Positions 45,266-53,136 of a stretch of DNA of 64,000 nucleotides are shown here, one piece after another (within the stretch, counting starts at the first letter, position 1; every line of letters begins with the position of its first letter). The position numbers and the translations under genes are program-made. Source of the DNA: CALGKJ01 sp049322695 (GTDB lineage: Bacteria; Bacillota; Clostridia; Lutisporales; Lutisporaceae); the NCBI GenBank assembly GCA_049322695.1, contig JBMORW010000015.1, positions 1 through 64,000 of the forward strand. Reading direction: 5' to 3'. The notes beneath the pieces were generated by a model, which was not told where the DNA came from, did no database searches, and was given only the letters and a program-made list of their open reading frames with translations.

Positions 45266-46765
45266 ATGACAAAGAAGTACATATTGGCGCTGGATCAGGG
45301 AACAACAAGTTCAAGAGCAATATTGTTCAACCATATGGGGGAAATAGTCAGTTCTGCACAAAAAGAGATAACGCAATTTTATCCTAAGGCAGGATGGGTA
45401 GAGCATGATGCAATGGAAATATGGGCTACTCAAAGCGGAGTTGCCAGAGAAGCTATAGAAAAAATAGGTGCAAGTCCGGAAGAGATTGCAGCAATAGGTA
45501 TTACAAATCAGAGAGAAACAACTGTGGTTTGGGATAAGAACTCAGGAAAGCCTGTTTATAATGCAATTGTATGGCAGTGCAAGAGAACAGCAGGCTTATG
45601 CGATGAACTTAAGGGAAAAGGCTTAGAAAGCTATATCCATAAGAATACAGGTCTTGTAATTGATGCGTATTTTTCAGGAACCAAGGTGAAATGGATTCTC
45701 GACAATGTTGAAGGAGCCAGAAAAAAGGCGGAAGCAGGGGAGCTCCTATTCGGGAATATTGATACCTGGCTCATCTGGAATCTTACCAGAGGCAAGGTGC
45801 ACGCTACGGATTATTCCAATGCATCACGCACTATGCTTTTTAATATAAAGGAGTTGAAATGGGACCAGAAAATATTGGATGAGCTTGATATTCCGATGAG
45901 CATGCTTCCGGTAGTAAGAGAATCAAGCACTATATTAGGATATACAGATGAAAAAACCTTCGGAGGAGCCAGAATACCCATATCAGGAGTTGCCGGAGAC
46001 CAACAGGCTGCTTTGTTCGGTCAAGCCTGCTTCGCACCCGGTATGGCCAAAAATACCTATGGAACAGGCTGCTTTATGCTGATGAATACAGGTACTGATA
46101 TGGTAGAATCTAAAAATGGTCTGCTGACAACTATAGCTTGGGGTGTAGACGATAAGGTGGAATACGCATTAGAAGGAAGCATATTTATAGGAGGGGCATC
46201 GATACAGTGGCTGAGAGATGAAATGAAGCTGATAGATGATGCTGCAGACAGTGAGTATTATGCGACTAAAGTAAAGGACACAAATGGAGTTTATGTTGTA
46301 CCTGCCTTTGTAGGTCTGGGAGCACCTTACTGGGATATGTATGCCAGAGGTGCAATAGTGGGTCTTACCAGAGGTGCGAACAGATGCCATATAATAAGGG
46401 CTACCCTTGAGTCTGTGGCATATCAGTCAAGAGATGTACTGGAAGCCATGCAGGAGGACTCTAATATAAAGCTTCAAGAGCTTAAGGTAGACGGCGGAGC
46501 GGTGGCTAACAATTTCCTCATGCAATTCCAAGCTGATGTTCTGGGTGTGCCGGTAAACAGACCCAGAGTAATCGAAACAACAGCCATGGGGGCAGCCTTT
46601 TTAGCCGGAATAGCAGTAGGATTCTGGTCAGGAAAAAGGGAAATATCTGAAATATGGAAGCTTAATAGAAGATTTGAACCTGCGATAGGGCAGGAAGATA
46701 GAGAAAAGCTCTATAACGGATGGAAAAAAGCAGTAGGCAGAGCTATGCAGTGGGAAACAGAGTAA
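45266..46765 (+). CDS. glpK: Glycerol kinase
   Basis: A 499-residue FGGY kinase making sn-glycerol-3-phosphate. The N-terminal ALDQGTTSSRAILF, the PAFVGLGAPYWDMYARGAIVGLTRG signature, and GVAGDQQAALFGQ are present. ATG 45266 is used since AAAGGGGG lies 7 bases upstream; the frame runs further back to 45206 without a site. In Firmicutes, GlpK is activated by HPr phosphorylation of a His in a YHFYG-like segment. Here that segment reads KTFGG, without His, as in E. coli. It is coupled to glpP just upstream. Confidence 0.96.
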   Translation: MTKKYILALDQGTTSSRAILFNHMGEIVSSAQKEITQFYPKAGWVEHDAMEIWATQSGVAREAIEKIGASPEEIAAIGITNQRETTVVWDKNSGKPVYNAIVWQCKRTAGLCDELKGKGLESYIHKNTGLVIDAYFSGTKVKWILDNVEGARKKAEAGELLFGNIDTWLIWNLTRGKVHATDYSNASRTMLFNIKELKWDQKILDELDIPMSMLPVVRESSTILGYTDEKTFGGARIPISGVAGDQQAALFGQACFAPGMAKNTYGTGCFMLMNTGTDMVESKNGLLTTIAWGVDDKVEYALEGSIFIGGASIQWLRDEMKLIDDAADSEYYATKVKDTNGVYVVPAFVGLGAPYWDMYARGAIVGLTRGANRCHIIRATLESVAYQSRDVLEAMQEDSNIKLQELKVDGGAVANNFLMQFQADVLGVPVNRPRVIETTAMGAAFLAGIAVGFWSGKREISEIWKLNRRFEPAIGQEDREKLYNGWKKAVGRAMQWETE

Positions 46766-46842
46766 AAATTAAATGCTTTACCGCAGGCTGGCTATATGAT
46801 ATTATTATAATATAAGTTAATAACATGGCTGGAGTAATAGAG

Positions 46843-46896
46843 AGCCGCGCTAATATACCTATGGAATGATAGGTTAGATTGGTTGCGGCTTTTTTA
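46843..46896 (+). terminator. Terminator/antiterminator-type hairpin between glpK and the dehydrogenase genes
   Basis: An outer stem AGCCGC (46843-46848) with GCGGCT (46885-46890) encloses an inner hairpin (ACCTAT with ATAGGT) and is followed by a long T-rich run. It stands 30 bases before the next start codon. As GlpP is encoded two genes upstream, antitermination here is likely. A TATAAT at 46806-46811 could mark a separate promoter, though without a good -35. Confidence 0.7.
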
Positions 46897-46923
46897 TTTT
46901 TATTTATTTAATGGAGGGATAGT

Positions 46924-48357
46924 ATGTATGATGTAATCATTATAGGAGCAGGTATTATAGGAAGCTTTATTGCTAGAGAGCTTGCCAGATACGATATAAA
47001 AGCTGCAATACTGGAAAAGAGCAACGACGTATCAAATGGAACTACTAAAGCAAATAGTGCCATAATCCACTGTGGATATGACGCCAAGCCTGGGAGCTTG
47101 AAAGCAAAGCTCAATGTTAAGGGCAATCCTATGTTTGATAAAATATGCAAAGAGCTGGATGTTCCATTTAAGAGAATAGGTTCTCTGGTTGTAGCATCCA
47201 GCGAGGAGGAAATGAACACCTTACAGGAGCTGTATGAAAGAGGCAGAGAGAATGGACTGACAAACATATGGATAATTGATGGAGCCGAGGTTGAGAGGCT
47301 GGAGCCTAATCTCAACAAAGCAATAATAGGAGCGCTGTACGCTCCAGACTGCGGTATAGTAGGACCCTTTGAGCTTGCTGTTGCATTGGCTGAGAATGCT
47401 GTAGAAAACGGTGTCGAACTGTTTTTGGATAACGAAGTAAAGGCCATAGAGAAAAAGGATGGCTGCTTTAAAATTACATCAAACAGCAAAACATATGAAG
47501 CAAGGTGCGTAATAAACTGCGGCGGAGTAAGTGCAGATGAAATAAGCAATATGGTAACAAATACAAGCTTCAGAATAACCCCTCGAAGAGGACAATACTT
47601 TGTATTGGATAAAGGAGCAGGAAAGCTTGTTAATTCTGTTATATTCCAATGCCCTACTGCAATGGGAAAAGGAGTTCTGGTGCTTCCGACAGTTCATGGG
47701 AATCTGCTAGTAGGACCAGATTCTCAGGATGTACATTTTAAGGATAATGTTGATACAACATTAAATGAACTTGAAAATATCAAAAAGGTAGCAGAAAAAA
47801 GTATAAAGGGAATACCCTTTGACAAAAGCATTACAAATTTTACAGGCTTGCGTGCTACTCCGGATACAGGTGATTTTATTATTGAAGAAGCAGATGTAAG
47901 AGGCTTTATAAATGTGGCCGGGATTGAGTCCCCGGGTCTGTCCGCTTCACCTGCTATCGCTGAATATGTAGCAGAGCTGGTTAATGATATACTGGGTGGA
48001 ATGAAATCTAACAGTTCCTTTAATCCAAACAGAAAGCCTGTAATAAGATTTAACGAGCTAGGTGAGAAGGAAAAGGCAGAGGCTATAAAGAGAGACCCCA
48101 GGTATGGAAAAATAGTATGCCGGTGTGAAAGTATAACAGAAGGTGAAATAGTGGATGCAATTCACAGAAAAGTCGGTGCTAGAACACTGGACGGAGTGAA
48201 AAGAAGAGTAAGACCGGGTATGGGAAGATGTCAGGGCGGCTTCTGCGCTCCCAGAGTAATGGAGATTTTATCCAGAGAGCTTGGAGTAGATATGCTTGAT
48301 ATTCTAAAGGACGACAGGGAATCAAAAATACTTACAGGAGTCACAAAGGAACAGTGA
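46924..48357 (+). CDS. FAD-dependent glycerol-3-phosphate dehydrogenase-like protein with Fe-S domain
   Basis: A 477-residue flavoprotein. The N-terminal dinucleotide motif is VIIIGAGIIGSFIARELARY; the DAO-type oxidoreductase domain runs to about 365. The C-terminal BFD-like domain has four cysteines (CRCES near 397-400 and CQGGFC near 435-440) that would bind [2Fe-2S]. This is the GlpA-like part of an anaerobic glycerol-3-phosphate dehydrogenase. GGAGGG precedes ATG 46924. The next gene, a second flavoprotein, begins 14 bases after the stop. Confidence 0.88.
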   Translation: MYDVIIIGAGIIGSFIARELARYDIKAAILEKSNDVSNGTTKANSAIIHCGYDAKPGSLKAKLNVKGNPMFDKICKELDVPFKRIGSLVVASSEEEMNTLQELYERGRENGLTNIWIIDGAEVERLEPNLNKAIIGALYAPDCGIVGPFELAVALAENAVENGVELFLDNEVKAIEKKDGCFKITSNSKTYEARCVINCGGVSADEISNMVTNTSFRITPRRGQYFVLDKGAGKLVNSVIFQCPTAMGKGVLVLPTVHGNLLVGPDSQDVHFKDNVDTTLNELENIKKVAEKSIKGIPFDKSITNFTGLRATPDTGDFIIEEADVRGFINVAGIESPGLSASPAIAEYVAELVNDILGGMKSNSSFNPNRKPVIRFNELGEKEKAEAIKRDPRYGKIVCRCESITEGEIVDAIHRKVGARTLDGVKRRVRPGMGRCQGGFCAPRVMEILSRELGVDMLDILKDDRESKILTGVTKEQ

Positions 48358-48371
48358 AGGGGGAAAGGCTT

Positions 48372-49628
48372 ATGAACTATGATATAGTTGTTGTAGGCGG
48401 TGGTCCTGCAGGACTTGCAGCTGCAATTGAAGCAAAGAAAAACGGAATAGACAGCATACTGGTAATAGAAAGGGACAGAGAGCTTGGAGGAATACTACAG
48501 CAGTGCATTCATAACGGCTTTGGATTGCAGGTTTTTAAGGAGGAGCTTACAGGTCCGGAATATGCTGAAAGGTTTATTAATGAGCTTAAGGAGCTTGGTA
48601 TAGAATATAAGCTGGAAAGCATGGTTATAGATATTACAGAAGATAAAAAAGTTGCGTTTATTAATTCTACTGACGGCTATGTTATAGCAGCTGCAAGGGC
48701 TGTAATACTTGCAATGGGCTGCAGGGAGCGCACAAGGGGAGCCATAGGGATAGCCGGAGCAAGGCCTGCAGGTGTTTTTACGGCAGGAACTGCTCAAAGG
48801 TTCTTGAATATGGAAGGCTATATGGTGGGAAAATCCGTAGTCATACTTGGCTCAGGAGATATTGGTCTCATTATGGCCAGAAGGATGACACTGGAGGGAG
48901 CCAATGTAAAGGTAGTGCTGGAAAGAATGCCTCACCCGGGAGGACTTACCAGAAACATAGTGCAATGTCTTAATGACTATGATATTCCATTAAGACTTTC
49001 ACATACAATTACAAGTATTAAAGGTAAAGGCAGAATAGAAGGTGTGACAATTACAGCTGTAGATGAGTATGGAAAAATCATTGCAGGAAGTGAGGAATAT
49101 GTAGAGTGTGACACACTTATACTGTCAGTAGGCTTGATACCTGAGAACGAGCTCACAGAAAAAGCAGGTATAAAGATGGATCCAGCTACAAAAGGATCTA
49201 TGGTCAATGAATCCATGGAAACAAGTATTGAAGGTGTATTTGCATGTGGCAATGTTGTTCATGTCCATGACATTGTTGATTTTGTTACCGAAGAAAGCAG
49301 AATTGCCGGAAGGAATGCTGCAAAATATATCAAAGGAGAATTGCTGCATACCGAGAAAAGTATAAAAACCATACCCGGAAAAGGCATAGGGTATATTGTA
49401 CCTCAAGCTATAAGGGTTGAAAATGTGACAGATGAAGTAAATTTGTTTATGAGGGTAAGAAATGTATATAAAAATGCAAAGCTTGTTGTTAAAGCAAACG
49501 GAAGCATAATAAAGGAGATAAAGCGAAACCATATGATACCGAGTGAGATGGAGAGAGTAAAGCTCACAGGTGCCTTGCTAGAGGAAATGACTGCAGCTGA
49601 GCTGACCGTAGAAGTATTGGAGGTATAG
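48372..49628 (+). CDS. NAD(P)/FAD-dependent oxidoreductase, second dehydrogenase subunit
   Basis: A 418-residue two-dinucleotide-fold flavoprotein. FAD site IVVVGGGPAGLAAAIEAKK at the N-terminus; second Rossmann motif VVILGSGDIGLIMARRM near the middle; CGNVVHVHDIVDFVTEES near the C-terminus closes the FAD pocket. The early ELGGILQQCIHNGFG may carry a redox or flavin-contacting Cys. ATG 48372 follows AAGGGGGAAAGG; a GTG at 48354 overlapping the previous stop is less likely. It probably forms a complex with its two neighbours and passes electrons onward. Confidence 0.88.
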   Translation: MNYDIVVVGGGPAGLAAAIEAKKNGIDSILVIERDRELGGILQQCIHNGFGLQVFKEELTGPEYAERFINELKELGIEYKLESMVIDITEDKKVAFINSTDGYVIAAARAVILAMGCRERTRGAIGIAGARPAGVFTAGTAQRFLNMEGYMVGKSVVILGSGDIGLIMARRMTLEGANVKVVLERMPHPGGLTRNIVQCLNDYDIPLRLSHTITSIKGKGRIEGVTITAVDEYGKIIAGSEEYVECDTLILSVGLIPENELTEKAGIKMDPATKGSMVNESMETSIEGVFACGNVVHVHDIVDFVTEESRIAGRNAAKYIKGELLHTEKSIKTIPGKGIGYIVPQAIRVENVTDEVNLFMRVRNVYKNAKLVVKANGSIIKEIKRNHMIPSEMERVKLTGALLEEMTAAELTVEVLEV

Positions 49629-49631
49629 AGC

Positions 49632-49994
49632 ATGGAAAAACAAGTTATATGCATAGTATGTCCTATGGGATGCCATGTTGATATTTCTGAGGATGGAAAT
49701 GCTTCAGAGGGTTATTATACAACAGGCAACAAATGCATCAAAGGTAAGGAATATGCCATCAATGAACTTAAGAATCCTACTAGAATATTGACCTCAACAG
49801 TCAGGATTGATTCTGAAAAGCTGAAAAGATTACCCGTCAAGACAAAGTCACCAATACCAAAGGATAAGCTGTTTGAGTGCATGAAGGAAATAAACAGGGT
49901 AAGAGTTAAGGCTCCTGTCAGAATGGGAGATGTAATAATAGAAAACCTGCTGGGTACAGGGGTGGATTTGGTAGCTTCAAGAAGTCTGGAATAA
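49632..49994 (+). CDS. DUF1667 protein, small subunit of the dehydrogenase cluster
   Basis: A 120-residue DUF1667 protein. Two N-terminal cysteines (CIVCPMGC region, three Cys in all) and a Cys in TGNKCIKG form a probable iron-sulfur or zinc site, followed by the conserved ELKNPTRILTSTV and RMGDVIIENLLGTGVD. It starts 4 bases after the second flavoprotein. DUF1667 genes commonly accompany these two flavoproteins and glpK in Clostridia. Its exact function is not known; electron transfer is a reasonable guess. Confidence 0.85.
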   Translation: MEKQVICIVCPMGCHVDISEDGNASEGYYTTGNKCIKGKEYAINELKNPTRILTSTVRIDSEKLKRLPVKTKSPIPKDKLFECMKEINRVRVKAPVRMGDVIIENLLGTGVDLVASRSLE

Positions 49995-50075
49995 AATATT
50001 GTTGTTATCAGCAATACAAATATGGTAAAATATGCTTACTGTTCATAAACAGAATTCCAGACAGGGGGTAGCGGC

Positions 50076-50906
50076 ATGCAGGAAAACATATTTCAAAACG
50101 ATAAAAGCATTAATATTAAAGAAACATTAACTAAGGGATGGAGCTTATATAAGAATAATTTCAAGCTGTTTATAAGCATAAACCTGATACTGTATCTGGT
50201 AACCTTTTTATTCACTATGCCGTCTTTTTTAACTGCGTTTTCGCCAAATCCGGTTTTCGCAATTATTTACGGAGTATCAGCACTTGTACTTTTCATTCCT
50301 TTAATGTATTTTACTATCAGATTTACTGTTGCACTCTATGTGGCGATACATGCAAGATATAAAAATGAGCATATAAGTTTCGGGATGGCATATACCCAGG
50401 CAAAAGGCAGATTGCTTAATTACTTTATTGCGACTATTGTTATAGGTCTTATAAATCTTATTCCAAGCATGGCATTGTTTTATGGGATGACATATGTTGA
50501 GAATATATTTACGAAACTCATAATATATGCCGTTGCAGTGGTACCTATGATATATATTACGGTAATATTAGGATTTGGACCTATCATAAGAATATTCAAC
50601 CCTGAAATAGACAGGTATTTAATAAAGAGCAAGGAATTGGTTAAGGGGAACTTCTGGAAAGTACTTATAATCGTGTTCTGCAGCAGTATAGTTTTTATGA
50701 TTCCAAAGTATTTATTTGACTACGTAGTGAAAGAATTTTTTGCTATGCCCTTGATTACTCAGCAAATAATAGACCAGGTTTATATGCTTTTGATGGTTAT
50801 TATTTCACCCTTTGGAACATCGACATATATAAGCATGTTTATGCAGCTTATGGGAGAGGACAGAGCAGATGAAAGTGAAGCTGAAGAAGTACAGGAACAG
50901 CTTTAA
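50076..50906 (+). CDS. Polytopic membrane protein of unknown function
   Basis: A 276-residue protein with about six hydrophobic segments between residues 30 and 255 and an acidic tail (EDRADESEAEEVQEQ). NIKETLTKGWSLYKNNFKLFISINLILYL at the N-terminus resembles the start of glycerophosphodiesterase membrane-domain or DUF975-like proteins, an amphipathic helix before the first membrane helix. I cannot assign a function. The start follows GGGGG; TTGTTA (50002) and TAAAAT (50026), 18 bases apart, could be its promoter. It ends in its own terminator. Confidence 0.75.
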   Translation: MQENIFQNDKSINIKETLTKGWSLYKNNFKLFISINLILYLVTFLFTMPSFLTAFSPNPVFAIIYGVSALVLFIPLMYFTIRFTVALYVAIHARYKNEHISFGMAYTQAKGRLLNYFIATIVIGLINLIPSMALFYGMTYVENIFTKLIIYAVAVVPMIYITVILGFGPIIRIFNPEIDRYLIKSKELVKGNFWKVLIIVFCSSIVFMIPKYLFDYVVKEFFAMPLITQQIIDQVYMLLMVIISPFGTSTYISMFMQLMGEDRADESEAEEVQEQL

Positions 50907-50940
50907 GTCCCATGCCTTTCAGACAACATAGTATTCATTC

Positions 50941-50970
50941 AAGTCTTCTGTATTGCGCAGAAGACTTTTT
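50941..50970 (+). terminator. Terminator after the polytopic membrane protein
   Basis: A 10-base-pair stem (AAGTCTTCTG with CAGAAGACTT, 7-base loop) followed by TTT. Confidence 0.8.
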
Positions 50971-50986
50971 ACATTTAAGGTGTTTA

Positions 50987-51012
50987 TTGAAAGACGTGCA
51001 TTGTGATATAAT
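50987..51012 (+). promoter_or_regulatory. Promoter of the DUF5685-DnaJ operon
   Basis: TTGAAA (50987-50992) and TATAAT (51007-51012) preceded by TG in the extended -10 position. The 14-base spacer is short, so recognition would rely on the extended -10. Confidence 0.5.
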
Positions 51013-51049
51013 TATTAGGTCGTTGATAATATTTCATAGGAGTTTATGG

Positions 51050-51979
51050 ATGTTTGGATATATTCTTCCGGATAAACCGGAAATGAAAATCAAAGAATTT
51101 GAGCTGTTTAGAGCATATTACTGTGGAGTATGCAAGTCAATGGGAAGAAATTTCGGGCTGCTGTCCAGATTTGCGCTGAACTATGATTCTGTTTTTCTCG
51201 GTTTGTTTCTTTCTTCGGTCAATGATGTTACACCAAGCCTGAAAAAAGAAGCATGCTTTGCTAATCCCCTTAAACGTAAGCTTATTGTAAAAAACAATAA
51301 ATATATAGATTATGCAGCAGACATTAATGTGCTTTTAACGTATTATAAGATGATAGATAATTGGAGAGATGAAAAGAGCGCCGTTGCTCTGACAGGCAGT
51401 AAATTAATTACTGCAGGCTATAGGAAGTCAAAAACGAAAAACCCGTATATTGCAGAAATAATTGAGAAATCTATAGCTGAGCTGTCCAGACTGGAGGATG
51501 CGAGTTGTACTTCCATGGATAAAGCTGCTGAGCCTTTTGCAAATATGATGAGAGAAGTACTGGCTTCCGGCTATGAAGGGGACAGGAAAGCAGTTAAAGA
51601 TGCATTACGCTGGACAGGATACAATCTGGGAAAATGGGTATATATTATTGATGCTTATGACGATATTGAAAAAGATATAAAAAACAGCAGCTATAATCCC
51701 CTGCTGCACCAGTACGGATATACTGCAGGACAGGACATCGGCGAGTTCAAGAACATGATAAAGCCTGATGTCAGCTTCAATATATTGCAAACGCTCAGTC
51801 AGACAGCAAGTTCCATAGAGCTGCTTGAGCTTAAGAATAAAGGAATAATTGAAAACATAGTCTATCTCGGCATGTATAAAAAAACAGAACAGCTGCTAAA
51901 TAACTTTACATGTGACAGCTGCGGCAATGTTGAAAACCACACTATTGAAGGAGTGAAGAACTATGAGAAATCCATATGA
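51050..51979 (+). CDS. DUF5685 family protein
   Basis: A 310-residue protein of the DUF5685 type beginning MFGYILPDKPEMKIKEFELFRAYYCGVCKSMG. A CxxC pair (YCGVC) near residue 27 and another (CDSCGN) near the C-terminus suggest metal binding. The middle is helical and has acidic motifs (YIIDAYDDIEKD) reminiscent of all-alpha prenyltransferase-like folds, but I would not assign that activity. AGGAG precedes ATG 51050. It overlaps the DnaJ gene by 17 bases, implying coupled expression. Confidence 0.8.
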   Translation: MFGYILPDKPEMKIKEFELFRAYYCGVCKSMGRNFGLLSRFALNYDSVFLGLFLSSVNDVTPSLKKEACFANPLKRKLIVKNNKYIDYAADINVLLTYYKMIDNWRDEKSAVALTGSKLITAGYRKSKTKNPYIAEIIEKSIAELSRLEDASCTSMDKAAEPFANMMREVLASGYEGDRKAVKDALRWTGYNLGKWVYIIDAYDDIEKDIKNSSYNPLLHQYGYTAGQDIGEFKNMIKPDVSFNILQTLSQTASSIELLELKNKGIIENIVYLGMYKKTEQLLNNFTCDSCGNVENHTIEGVKNYEKSI

Positions 51980-52571
51980 GGTACTTGGTGTTAGGGAAGG
52001 TGCAAATGCAGAAGAAATAAAGGCAGCATACAAGGAACTGGTGAAAAAATACCATCCAGACCAGTACATGAACAATCCGCTGTCGGATTTAGCTCAAGAA
52101 AAGCTGAAGGAAATAAATGAGGCTTACGATTATCTGATGAAGAAGGCAGGGCAATCCTCATACAGAAACGAGGGCGGCCATAATAATAACGGGAGCAGCG
52201 CCAGCAGTGAATATACACAGGCCAGAGGGTATATAAACAGAGGGAACATTGCTGCAGCTGAAGATATATTGCAGAGAGTAAGTGTAAGGGATGCAGAATG
52301 GTACTATCTATCCGGTTTGATATTTGTCAGGAAGGGCTGGTATAATGAAGCCTTCAACAGCTTGCAGACAGCTGTGAATATGGCACCGGGAAACTATGAA
52401 TACAGAGATGCCCTGAACAGGCTGAGCAATTCCAACAGACATTATCAATCAACAGTGTTTAACAGAAGAGGATATAGAAATGACCCTGATATGTGTCAGA
52501 TTTGCCAATGCCTGATTTGCACCGATTGCTGCTGTGAGTGTGCAGGCGGAGACTTCATAGATTGCTGTTAA
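51963..52571 (+). CDS. DnaJ-domain protein with TPR-like region and Cys-rich tail
   Basis: A 202-residue co-chaperone. Residues 1-65 are a J domain with the HPD motif at 31-33 (KKYHPDQY), which stimulates DnaK ATPase. A Ser/Asn/Gly linker (66-85) leads to a TPR-like helical segment (about 85-160; SGLIFVRKGWYNEAFNSLQTAVNMAPG). The last 30 residues contain nine cysteines (CQICQCLICTDCCCECAGG and a final CC), a probable metal or Fe-S site unlike the DnaJ zinc finger. It overlaps the gene before it and is 12 bases from the next. Confidence 0.88.
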   Translation: MRNPYEVLGVREGANAEEIKAAYKELVKKYHPDQYMNNPLSDLAQEKLKEINEAYDYLMKKAGQSSYRNEGGHNNNGSSASSEYTQARGYINRGNIAAAEDILQRVSVRDAEWYYLSGLIFVRKGWYNEAFNSLQTAVNMAPGNYEYRDALNRLSNSNRHYQSTVFNRRGYRNDPDMCQICQCLICTDCCCECAGGDFIDCC

Positions 52572-52583
52572 GCCGGTGGCGAT

Positions 52584-53102
52584 ATGAATAAGAAGATTGC
52601 ATATGGAGGAATACTGACCTCCTTAACCTTGTTGATAATCTACTTTGCTGGTATTGCACCTTCGGGAAAGCTGGCTTTATATGCCATAAGCTCACTGCCT
52701 GCTGCATTTATGGTTATAGAATTCGGCGCTGCTTCTGCAGCAGCCATGTTTGCTGCCGGAGGAATCCTTTCACTACTGCTGTTGGGCAATATACCGGCTA
52801 CGATTCCGTATCTGATATTTTTCGGATACTACAGCATAGTAAAATATTATATTGAAAAAGTAACAAATGCATCGCTTGAGATAGTGCTTAAGCTTTTATT
52901 TTTCAACACAGTGCTTGCTGCGTCATATTTCTTATATACAGAAGTGTTTTTGCTTGAAATAAACACTGAATTTACGGTCAGAGGCTGGATTCTGGCAGCA
53001 GCATTAATTGTTCTTCAGTTTGTATATTTGTTATACGATTACGTTTTCTCAAGAATCATTGAATATTATTACAATAGAATAAGAATTATCAGACAAAAAT
53101 AG
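52584..53102 (+). CDS. Integral membrane protein of the DnaJ operon
   Basis: A 172-residue protein with about five hydrophobic segments. Layout (small ECF-like multi-helix protein with LTLLIIYFAGIAPSGKLALYAISSLPAAFMVIEFG at the N-terminus) resembles conserved clostridial membrane proteins linked to DUF5685-DnaJ operons. No catalytic motif is seen. It is the last gene of a three-gene operon and ends at a hairpin shared with the convergent gene. Confidence 0.78.
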   Translation: MNKKIAYGGILTSLTLLIIYFAGIAPSGKLALYAISSLPAAFMVIEFGAASAAAMFAAGGILSLLLLGNIPATIPYLIFFGYYSIVKYYIEKVTNASLEIVLKLLFFNTVLAASYFLYTEVFLLEINTEFTVRGWILAAALIVLQFVYLLYDYVFSRIIEYYYNRIRIIRQK

Positions 53103-53136
53103 CAAATGACCTGCTGTGAAGCAGGTCATTTGCTAT
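53096..53136 (-). terminator. Terminator of the serine-hydrolase homologue
   Basis: A perfect 16-base-pair stem (53099-53114 with 53121-53136, 6-base loop). On the minus strand it is followed by five T residues, so it mainly serves the minus-strand gene; it may also stop the plus-strand operon. Confidence 0.8.

Noticed and set aside
46908..47549. 213-codon minus-strand frame opposite the GlpA-like gene
   Set aside because: Shadow of a conserved flavoprotein gene with no ribosome site or homologous motif.
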